Both the position numbers and the translations under genes were made by a program. From NCBI GenBank assembly GCA_009760855.2, contig WPIO01000240.1, positions 126,001 to 153,815 on the forward strand: 27,815 nucleotides of DNA. Reading direction: 5' to 3'. Below, in pieces: positions 19,561 through 27,815 of the stretch; the first letter of the stretch is position 1, and each line of letters starts with the position of its first letter. The notes beneath the pieces are model-generated. The model had not been told where the DNA came from and ran no database searches. It was given only the letters and a program-made list of their open reading frames with translations. Origin of the DNA: Cristatella mucedo (Eukaryota; Bryozoa; Phylactolaemata; Cristatellidae).

Positions 19561-21860
19561 GCAGGTTTAAAGTTTCTAGATATTCCGCGATCTGCTAAGA
19601 ACTCGTGCGAAATGTGTTATTCAAGGGCGAAATGCTTGCGACAAGGTGCAGCACTCTGCTGCCAGCCAGGGCACGCTCCGAATAGCAGATTTAAAGTTTC
19701 TATTTATTTCACGATCTGCTGCGAACTCGAGCAAAACGTGTTTTTCAAATGCGAACAGCTCGAAAAAAGGTGCAGCAAGCTGCTGCCAGCCAGTGCACGC
19801 TTCGACGAGCAGATTTGAATTTTCTGGATATTCACCAATCTGCTGTGAACTCGTGCGAAATGTGTTATTAGAGTGCGAAATGCACGAAACAAGGTGCAGC
19901 ACAATGCTGAGAGCCACTGCATGCTCCAAAGAGCAGATTTAAAGTTTCTAGATATTTCACGATCTGCTGGGAACTTGTGCGAAACGTAGTATTAACGTGC
20001 GAAATGCTTAAACGAAGGTGCAGCACTCAGTTGCCAGCTACCGTACGCTCCGAAAATCAGATTTTAAGTTTCTGGATATTAAGCAATCAGCTTCGAACTC
20101 GTTCGAAATGTGTTATTCAAGTAGGAAAGGCTGCAATAAGGTCCAGGACTCTGCCGCCAGCTAGCACACGCTCCGAAGAGCAGATTTGAAGTTTCAGGAT
20201 ATTCTGCGATCTGCTGCAAACTCTTGCGAAAAGTGTTTTTCAAGTGCGAAATGCTTTAAACAAGGTGCTGCACTCTGCTGCCAGCCAGTGCACGTTCAGA
20301 AGAGCAGATTTAAAGTTTCTAGATATTCCACGATCTGGTGCGAACTCGTGCAAAATGAGTTTTTCAAGTGCGAAATGCTTAAGGGAAGGTGCAGCAATCT
20401 GCTGCCAGCTACGGCACGCTCCGGCAAGCAGATTTGAAGTTTCTAGTTATTCTGCGATCTGCTGCGAACTCGTGCGAAATGTGTTATTCACGTGCAAAAT
20501 GCTAGAAACAAGGTGCAGCACTCTGCTGCCAGCCAGGGCACGCTCCGAATAACAGATTTGAAGTTTCTAATTATTCTGCGATCTTCTGGGAACTCGAGCG
20601 AATCGTGTTTTTCAAGTGCGAATTGCTTGAAACAAGGTGCTGCACTCTGCTGCCAGCCAGTGCACGCTCCGACGAGCAGATTTGAATTTTCTGGATATTC
20701 AGCAATCTGCTGGGAACTCGTGCGAAATGTGTTATTAGAGTGCGAAATGCACTAAACAAGGTGCAGCACTATGCTGCCAGCCACTGCATGCTCCGAAGAG
20801 CAGATTTGAAGTTTCTAGATATTTCACGATATGCTGGGAACTTGTGCGAAACGTGGTATTAACGTGCGAAATGCTTGAAAGAAGGTGCAGCACTCAGCTG
20901 CCAGCTACCGCTAGCTCCGAAAATCAGATTTTAAGTTTCTGGATATTAGGCAATCAGCTGCGAACTCGTGCGAAATGTGTTATTTGAGTGGGAAACGCTA
21001 GCAATAAGGTGCAGCACTCTGCTGCCAGCTAGCCCACGCTCCGAAGAGCAGATTTGAAAGTTCAGGATATTACGCAATCAGCTGCGAACTCGCTCGAAAT
21101 GTGTTATTCAAGTGGGAAACGCTTGCAACAAGGTGCTGCACTCTGCTGACAGCCAGTGCAGGCTCCGACGAGCAGATTTAAAGTTTCTAGATATTCCGCG
21201 ATCTGCAGCGAACTCTTGCGAAATGTTTTATAAAAGTGCAAAATGCTTGAAAAAAGGTGCAGCACTCTGCTACCAGCCAGCTCAAGCTTCGACGAGCAGA
21301 TTAGAAGTTTCTAGATATTCCGCGATCTGCTGCGAACTTGTGCGAAATGAGTTATTCAAGTGCGAAATGCCTGCAACAAGGTGCAGCACTCTGCTGCCAG
21401 CTACCCCATACTCCGAAAAGCAGATTTGAAGTTTCTGGATACTCCGCAATCTGCTGCGAACTTGTGCGAAATGAGTTAGTCAATCGAGCCATGCTAGTAA
21501 CCAGGTGCAGTACTCTGCTGCCAGCTAGCACACGCTCCGAAGAGCAGATTTTAGGTTTCTAGATATTCCGCGATCTGCTACGAACTCGTGCGAAATGTGT
21601 TATTACCGTGCGAAATGCTTGAAACAAGGTGCAGCACTCAGCTGCCAGTTAGCTCACGCTCCGACGAGCAGACTTGAAGTTTCTAGATATTCCGCAATCT
21701 GTTGCGAACTCGTGCGAAATGTGTTATTCAAGGGCGAAATACTTGGGCAAAGCTGCAGCACTCTGCTGCCAGCCAGAGCACGCGCCGAATAGCAGATTTG
21801 AAGTTTCTATTTATTTCACGATCTGCTGCTAACTCGAGCGAAATGTGTTATTCAAGTGGG
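19561..21860 (+). repeat. 45-monomer repeat, copy A
   Basis: Collinear with 25137-27437 at 5576-5577 bp (45 x 124 less 3-4). For example 19685/25261, 19933/25509, 20180/25757, 20800/26377, 21172/26749 and 21544/27121. In 21172-21543 against 26749-27120 (three monomers) I count one substitution. The first monomer (19561) differs in its first half, and the last (21792) parts from its partner mid-monomer after CTCGAGCG. The edges therefore lie near 19600 and 21850. Confidence 0.9.
20057..21419 (+). repeat. 25-monomer repeat, copy A (nested in the 45-monomer copy)
   Basis: Eleven monomers from 20057 correspond to those from 23155 at about 3098-3099 bp (25 x 124 less 1-2): 20057/23155, 20180/23279, 20304/23403, 20428/23527, 20676/23775, 20800/23899, 21172/24271, 21296/24395. 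The U monomers 24519 and 27617, also 3098 bp apart, extend the same 25-monomer period to the right edge. Confidence 0.9.
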
Positions 21861-22660
21861 AAACGCTTGCAACAAGGTGCTGCACTCTGCTGCCAGCCAG
21901 TGCAGGCTCCGACGAGCAGATTAAAAGTTTCTAGATATTCCGCGATCTGCAGCGAACTCTTGCGAAATGTTTTATAAAAGTGCAAAATGCTTGAAAAAAG
22001 GTGCAGCACTCTGCTACCAGCCAGCTCACGCTCCGACGAGCAGAATAGAAGTTTCTAGATATTCCGCGATCTGCTGCGAACTTGTGCGAAATGAGTTATT
22101 CAAGTGCGAAATGCCTGCAACAAGGTGCAGCACTCTGCTGCCAGCTACCCCATGCTCCGAAAAGCAGATTTGAAGTTTCTGGATACTCCGCAATCTGCTG
22201 CGAACTTGTGCAAAATGAGTTTGTCAATCGAGCCATGCTAGTAACCAGGTGCAGTACTCTGCTGCCAGCTAGCACACTCTCCGAAGAGCAGATTTTAGGT
22301 TTCTAGATATTCCGCGATCTGCTACGAACTCGTGCGAAATGTGTTATTACCGTGCGAAATCCTTGAAACAAGGTGCAGCACTCAGCTGCCAGTTAGCTCA
22401 CGCTCCGACGAGCAGACTTGAAGTTTCTAGATATTCCGCAATCTGTTAATGAACTCGTGCGAAATGTGTTATTCAAGGGCGAAATACTTGTGCAAAGCTG
22501 CAGCACTCTGCTGCCAGCCAGGGCACGCGCCGAATAGCAGATTTGAAGTTTCTATTTATTTCACGATCTGCTGCGAACTCGAGCGAAATGTGTTATTCAA
22601 GGGCGAAATGCTTGAAACAAGGTGTTGCACTCTGCTGCCAGCCAGTGCACGCTCCGAAGA
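21172..22660 (+). repeat. Tandem duplication of a six-monomer block
   Basis: Monomers at 21172, 21296, 21420, 21544, 21668 and 21792 repeat at 21916, 22040, 22164, 22288, 22412 and 22537, 744-745 bp on. The copy junction lies inside the monomer at 21792. The second block has one extra base (CTGTTAATGAAC at about 22443-22454). The equivalent place at 26749-27492 has one copy only, so the duplication post-dates the 45-monomer duplication or was lost from copy B. Confidence 0.9.
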
Positions 22661-23154
22661 GCAGATTTGAAGTTTCTGGATATTCCGCGATCTGATGGTA
22701 ACACGTGCGAAATAAGTTTTTAAGTGCAAAATGCTTAAAGCAAGGTGTAGCACTCTGCTGCCAGCCAGCTCACGCACTGGCGAGCAGATTTAAAGTTTCT
22801 AGATATTCCGCAATCTGCTGAGAACCTGTGCGAAATGAATTATTCAATTGCGAAATGGTTGTAACAAGGTGCAGCACTCTGCTGCCAGCTAGTGCACGCT
22901 CCGAAGAGCAGATTTGAAGTTTCTGGATATTCCGCAATCTGATGGTAACACGTGCGAAATGAGTTTTTATGTGCGAAATGCTTAGAGCAAGGTGTAGCAA
23001 TCTGCTTCCAGCCAGCTCACGTACCGGCGAGCAGATTTAAAGTTTCTAGATATTCCGCGATCTGGTGCGAACTCGTGCAAAATGAGTTTTTCAAGTGCGA
23101 AATGATTAAGGAAAGGTGCAGCGCTCAGCTGCCAGCTACCGCACGCTCCGGCAA
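22661..23154 (+). repeat. Four-monomer block repeated 1981-1982 bp downstream
   Basis: Monomers 22661, 22784, 22908 and 23031 match 24642, 24766, 24890 and 25013. Shared private words include GATGGTAACACG, GAGAACCTGTGCG and GATTAAGGAAAGG. The first three also match 19190, 19314 and 19438, so this V-X-V' block occurs three times in the right domain. Confidence 0.88.
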
Positions 23155-24518
23155 GCAGATTTGAAGTTTCTGGATATTAAGCAATCAGCTTCGAACTCGT
23201 TCGAAATGTGTTATTCAAGTAGGAAACGCTTGCAATAAGGTCCAGGACTCTGCCGCCAGCTAGCCCACGCTCCGAAGAGCAGATTTGAAGTTTCAGGATA
23301 TTCTGCGATCTGCTGCAAACTCTTGCGAAAAGTGTTTTTCAAGTGCGAAATGCTTTAAACAAGGTGCTGCACTCTGCTGCCAGCCAGTGCACGTTCAGAA
23401 GAGCAGATTTAAAGTTTCTAGATATTCCACGATCTGGTGCGAACTCGTGCAAAATGAGTTTTTCAAGTGCGAAATGCTTAAGGGAAGGTGCAGCAATCTG
23501 CTGCCAGCTACGGCACGCTCCGGCAAGCAGATTTGAAGTTTCTAGTTATTCTGCGATCTGCTGCGAACTCGTGCGAAATGTGTTATTCACGTGCAAAATG
23601 CTAGAAACAAGGTGCAGCACTCTGCTGCCAGCCAGGGCACGCTCCGAATAGCAGATTTGAAGTTTCTAATTATTCTGCGATCTTCTGCGAACTCGAGCGA
23701 ATCGTGTTTTTCAAGTGCGAATTGCTTGAAACAAGGTGCTGCACTCTGCTGCCAGCCAGTGCACGCTCCGACGAGCAGATTTGAATTTTCTGGATATTCA
23801 GCAATCTGCTGGGAACTCGTGCGAAATGAATTATTCAATTACGAAATGGTTGTAACTAGGTGCAGCACTCTGCTGCCAGCCAGTGCACGCTCCGAAGACC
23901 AGATTTGAAGTTTCTAGATATTTCACGATATGCTGGGAACTTGTGCGAAACGTGGTATTAACGTGCGAAGTGCTTGAAAGAAGGTGCAGCACTCAGCTGC
24001 CAGCAACCGCTAGCTCCGAAAATCAGATTTTAAGTTTCTGGATATTAAGCAATCAGCTGCGAACTCGTGCGAAATGTGTTATTTGAGTGGGAAACGCTAG
24101 CAATAAGGTGCAGCACTCTGCTGCCAGCTAGCCCACGCTCCGAAGAGCAGATTTGAAAGTTCAGGATATTACGCAATCAGCTGCGAACTCGCTCGAAATG
24201 TGTTATTCAAGTGGGAAACGCTTGCAACAAGGTGCTGCACTCTGCTGCCAGCCAGTGCAGGCTCCGACGAGCAGATTTAAAGTTTCTAGATATTCCGCGA
24301 TCTGCAGCAAACTCTTGCGAAATGTTTTATAAAAGTGCAAAATGCTTGAAAAAAGGTGCAGCACTCTGCTACCAGCCAGCTCAAGCTCCGACGAGCAGAT
24401 TAGAAGTTTCTAGATATTCCGCGATCTGCTGCGAACTTGTGCGAAATAAGTTATTCAAGTGCGAAATGCCTGCAACAAGGTGCAGCACTCTGCTGCCTGC
24501 CTGCCCACGCTCCAAAAA
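23155..24518 (+). repeat. 25-monomer repeat, copy B
   Basis: Partner of 20057-21419. One internal monomer (23775) is a hybrid and diverges from copy A in its second half. The run ends at 24395-24518, whose tail switches to the U-preceding form CTGCCTGCCTGCCC. From 24519 it is followed by U-V-X as in 19067 onward. Confidence 0.9.
23775..23898 (+). repeat. Hybrid N/X monomer
   Basis: It begins as the N monomer of 20676 (GAATTTTCTGGATATTCAGC, GGGAACTCGTGCG) and then switches to GAATTATTCAATTACGAAATGG. That is the X class in the form seen at 3332, 5443, 10669 and 16340, not the local right-domain form with TTGCGAAATGG. It joins right-domain and left/central-domain sequence in one monomer. A W monomer follows, as after X at 3332, 5443, 10669 and 16340. 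Confidence 0.88.
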
Positions 24519-25136
24519 GCAGATTAGAAGTTGCTGGATATTCCGCAATCAGCTGCGAACTCATGCGAAATGAGTCATTCAAGTTCGAAATGCTTGAAGC
24601 AAGGTGCAGCACTCAGCTGCCAGCTACCGCAGCTCCTAATAGCAGATTTAAAGTTTCTGGATATTCCGCGATCTGATGGTAACTCGTGCGAAATGAGTTT
24701 TTTAAGTGCAAAATGCTTAAAGCAAGGTGTCGCACTCTGCTGCCAGCCAGCTCACGCACTGGCGAGCAGATTTAAAGTTTCTAGATATTCCGCAATCTGC
24801 TGAGAACCTGTGCGAAATGAATTATTCAATTGCGAAATGGTTGTAACAAGGTGCAGCACTCTGCTGCCAGCTAGTGCACGCTCCGAAGAGCAGATTTGAA
24901 GTTTCTGGATATTCCGCAATCTGATGGTAACACGTGCGAAATGAGTTTTTATGTGCGAAATGCTTAGAGCAAGGTTTAGCAATCTGCTTCCAGCCAGCTC
25001 ACGTACAGGCGAGCAGATTTAAAGTTTCTAGATATTCCGCGATCTGGTGCGAACTCGTGCAAAATGAGTTTTTCAAGTGCGAAATGATTAAGGAAAGGTG
25101 CAGCGCTCAGCTGCCAGCTACCGCACGCTCCGGCAA

Positions 25137-27437
25137 GCAGATTTGAAGTTTCTAGATATTCCGCAATCTGTTGCGAACTCGTGCGAAATGTGTTATTCAA
25201 GGGCGAAATGCTTGCGACAAGGTGCAGCACTCTGCTGCCAGCCAGGGCACGCTCCGAATAGCAGATTTAAAGTTTCTATTTATTTCACGATCTGCTGCGA
25301 ACTCGAGCAAAACGTGTTTTTCAAATGCGAACTGCTCGAAAAAAGGTGCAGCAAGCTGCTGCCAGCCAGTGCACGCTTCGACGAGCAGATTTGAATTTTC
25401 TGGATATTCACCAATCTGCTGCGAACTCGTGCGAAATGTGTTATTAGAGTGCGAAATGCACGAAACAAGGTGCAGCACAATGCTGCCAGCCACTGCATGC
25501 TCCAAAGAGCAGATTTAAAGTTTCTAGATATTTCACGATCTGCTGGGAACTTGTGCGAAACGTGGTATTAACGTGCGAAATGCTTGAACGAAGGTGCAGC
25601 ACTCAGGTGCCAGCTACCGTACGCTCCGAAAATCAGATTTTAAGTTTCTGGATATTAAGCAATCAGCTTCGAATTCGTTCGAAATGTGTTATTCAAGTAG
25701 GAAACGCTTGCAATAAGGTCCAGGACTCTGCCGCCAGCTAGCCCACGCTCCGAAGAGCAGATTTGAAGTTTCAGGATATTCTGCGATCTGCTGCAAACTC
25801 TTGCGAAAAGTGTTTTTCAAGTGCGAAATGCTTTAAACAAGGTGCTGCACTCTGCTGCCAGCCAGTGCACGTTCAGAAGAGCAGATTTAAAGTTTCTAGA
25901 TATTCCACGATCTGATGCGAACTCGTGCAAAATGAGTTTTTCAAGTGCGAAATGCTTAAGGGAAGGTGCAGCAATCTGCTGCCAGCTACGGCACGCTCCG
26001 GCAAGCAGATTTGAAGTTTCTAGTTATTCTGCGATCTGCTGCGAACTCGTGCGAAATGTGTTATTCACGTGCAAAATGCTAGAAACAAGGTGCAGCACTC
26101 TGCTGCCAGCCAGGGCACGCTCCGAATAGCAGATTTGAAGTTTCTAATTATTCTGCGATCTTCTGCGAACTCGAGCGAATCGTGTTTTTCAAGTGCGAAT
26201 TGCTTGAAACAAGGTGCTGCACTCTGCTGCCAGCCAGTGCAAGCTCCGACGAGCAGATTTGAATTTTCTGGATATTCAGCAATCTGCTGGGAACTCGTGC
26301 GAAATGTGTTATTAGAGTGCGAAATGCACTAAACAAGGTGCAGCACTATGCTGCCAGCCACTGCATGCTCCGAAGAGCAGATTTGAAGTTTCTAGATATT
26401 TCACGATATGCTGGGAACTTGTGCGAAACGTGGTATTAACGTGCGAAATGCTTGAAAGAAGGTGCAGCACTCAGCTGCCAGCTACCGCTAGCTCCGAAAA
26501 TCAGATTTTAAGTTTCTGGATATTAAGCAATCAGCTGCGAACTCGTGCGAAATGTGTTATTTGAGTGGGAAACGCTAGCAATAAGGTGCAGCACTCTGCT
26601 GCCAGCTAGCCCACGCTCCGAAGAGCAGATTTGAAAGTTCAGGATATTACGCAATCAGCTGCGAACTCGCTCGAAATGTGTTATTCAAGTGGGAAACGCT
26701 TGCAACAAGGTGCTGCACTCTGCTGCCAGCCAGTGCAGGCTCCGACGAGCAGATTTAAAGTTTCTAGATATTCCGCGATCTGCAGCGAACTCTTGCGAAA
26801 TGTTTTATAAAAGTGCAAAATGCTTGAAAAAAGGTGCAGCACTCTGCTACCAGCCAGCTCAAGCTCCGACGAGCAGATTAGAAGTTTCTAGATATTCCGC
26901 GATCTGCTGCGAACTTGTGCGAAATGAGTTATTCAAGTGCGAAATGCCTGCAACAAGGTGCAGCACTCTGCTGCCAGCTACCCCATACTCCGAAAAGCAG
27001 ATTTGAAGTTTCTGGATACTCCGCAATCTGCTGCGAACTTGTGCGAAATGAGTTAGTCAATCGAGCCATGCTAGTAACCAGGTGCAGTACTCTGCTGCCA
27101 GCTAGCACACGCTCCGAAGAGCAGATTTTAGGTTTCTAGATATTCCGCGATCTGCTACGAACTCGTGCGAAATGTGTTATTACCGTGCGAAATCCTTGAA
27201 ACAAGGTGCAGCACTCAGCTGCCAGTTAGCTCACGCTTCGACGAGCAGACTTGAAGTTTCTAGATATTCCGCAATCTGTTGCGAACTCGTGCGAAATATG
27301 TTATTTAAGGGCAAAATCCTTGGGCAAAGCTGCAGCACTCTGCTGCCAGCCAGGGCACGCGCCGAATAGCAGATTTGAAGTTTCTATTTATTTCACGATC
27401 TGCTGCGAACTCGAGCGAAATGTGTTATTCAAGGGCG
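25137..27437 (+). repeat. 45-monomer repeat, copy B
   Basis: Partner of 19561-21860. The monomer at 27369 has GGGCGAAATGCTTGAAAC where 21792 has GTGGGAAACGC. In this it equals 22537, which shows that copy A was later modified by the local six-monomer duplication at 21172-22660. Confidence 0.9.
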
Positions 27438-27739
27438 AAATGCTTGAAACAAGGTGTTGCACTCTGCTGCCAGCCAGAGCAGGCTCCGACGAGCAGATTT
27501 TAAGTTTCTAGATATTCCGCGATCTGCTGCGAACTTGTGCGAAACGTATTATTCAAGTGCGAAATGCTAGAAACAAGGTGCAGCACTCTGCTGCCTGCCA
27601 GCCCACGCTCCAAAAAGCAGATTAGAAGTTGCTGGATATTCCGCAATCAGCTGCGAACTCATGCGAAATGAGTCATTCAAGTTCGAAATGCTTGAAGCAA
27701 GGTGCAGCACTCAGCTGCCAGCTACCGCAGCTCCTAATA

Positions 27740-27815
27740 GCAGATTTAAAGTTTCTGGATATTCCGCGATCTGATGGTAACTCGTGCGAAATGAGTTTTT
27801 TAAGTGCAAAATGCT
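27740..27815 (+). repeat. Partial V-class monomer at right edge
   Basis: The last 76 bases are the first part of a V-class monomer (GAGTTTTTTAAGTGC). It follows a U-class monomer at 27617, as V does at 1350, 3208, 5319, 10545, 16216, 19190 and 24642. The array runs past the right edge. Confidence 0.93.

Larger units (their letters stand above)
1..27815 (+). repeat. 124-bp satellite array, about 224 head-to-tail monomers
   Basis: The GCAGATT-type anchor (variants TCAG, GTAG, GGAG, CCAG, ACAG, GCAT) recurs from edge to edge at 124-bp steps. Examples are 483, 607, 731, 855, 979, 1103 and 1227 at the left, and 26749, 26873, 26997, 27121, 27245, 27369 and 27493 at the right. I placed 224 anchors, giving 223 complete monomers. 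Nearly all are 123 or 124 bp. Exceptions are listed separately. Every monomer reads in the same direction; I saw no inversion and no foreign insertion. Structure and scale are those of eukaryotic satellite DNA. The family is not one I recognise; it is not primate alpha satellite (about 171 bp). No gene lies anywhere in the window, so all stretches over 300 bases are covered by this entry. The order of near-identical copies depends on the assembly being right. Confidence 0.97.

Noticed and set aside
1-27815. CRISPR array
   Set aside because: Repeats are contiguous 124-bp units with no unique spacers and graded divergence. There are no cas genes.
1-27815. Tandem-repeat protein gene (silk, mucin or surface-protein type)
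   Set aside because: A unit of 124 bp is not a multiple of three, and every monomer class carries an in-frame stop near its start in one phase. No frame stays open across the array.
1-27815. Transposon or retroelement insertions and target-site duplications
   Set aside because: Anchors continue at about 124 bp without a gap throughout; the largest excess over one monomer is 23 bp, explained by an internal duplication.
1-27815. Primate alpha satellite or another well-known satellite
   Set aside because: The monomer length (124 against about 171 bp) and sequence do not fit alpha satellite, and I could not match it to any other family from memory. A database search is needed to settle identity.

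Overview
The whole window is one uninterrupted block of satellite DNA. It is a head-to-tail tandem array of a roughly 124-bp monomer, all in the same orientation. I count 223 complete monomers, a partial one at the left edge (1-114) and a partial one at the right edge (27740-27815). I find no protein gene, RNA gene, transposon or unique-sequence stretch. Every open reading frame is a by-product of the repeat: 124 is not a multiple of 3, so the frame rotates from one monomer to the next. An array this long with multi-kilobase higher-order structure points to a eukaryotic chromosome, typically pericentromeric, centromeric, subtelomeric or B/sex-chromosome heterochromatin. I do not recognise the family and cannot name the organism. 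The consensus I wrote out by eye has 63 G+C in 124 and 9 CpG against about 8 expected, so there is no CpG depletion. That argues mildly against a heavily CpG-methylated vertebrate or plant.

Monomer anatomy (offset 1 = first G of GCAGATT): an inverted repeat AGCAGAT...ATCTGCT spans the left third. GCGA occurs at offsets 27, 37, 47 and 67, exactly 10 bp apart with one skipped step. A short hairpin GCAGCA-CTC-TGCTGC lies at offsets 88-102, followed by a C-rich variable tail ending in a CTCCGA motif. Monomers fall into recognisable classes, named here by diagnostic words: R (GTTAGTCAATCGAGCCATG), Y (CGAAATATGTATATAACG), Z (GAAACGTATTATTCAAG), U (GAGTCATTCAAGTTCG with tail CTCCTAATAG), V (GAGTTTTTTAAGTGC), X (GAATTATTCAATT), W (CGTGGTATTAACG), K (GGGAAACGCTTGCAA or AGGAAACGC), P (GAGGAATGCATGCAAC), Q (GACATGTGTTTTTCAAG), S (TGTTATTGAAGGGCG) and N (GTTATTAGAGTGCG).

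Layout. Positions 1 to about 5.9 kb are built from 15- and 17-monomer repeats (1858 and 2108 bp), with a recurring six-class cassette R-Y-Z-U-V-X. From about 6.2 to 17.2 kb there are four successive units of 20-24 monomers (2877, 2473, 2947 and 2724 bp) between single P monomers. These carry nested 6-monomer duplications and local deletions. From about 17.2 to 27.8 kb the array has a 25-monomer period (about 3.1 kb) and a 45-monomer period (5576-5577 bp), plus 4- and 6-monomer tandem duplications. Copies of the same higher-order position differ by very few bases over hundreds, while neighbouring monomers of different class differ at many sites. This is the signature of higher-order repeats made by unequal exchange or gene conversion. 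Several hybrid monomers and a handful of odd-length monomers (104, 119, 120, 127 and 147 bp) mark individual rearrangement events.
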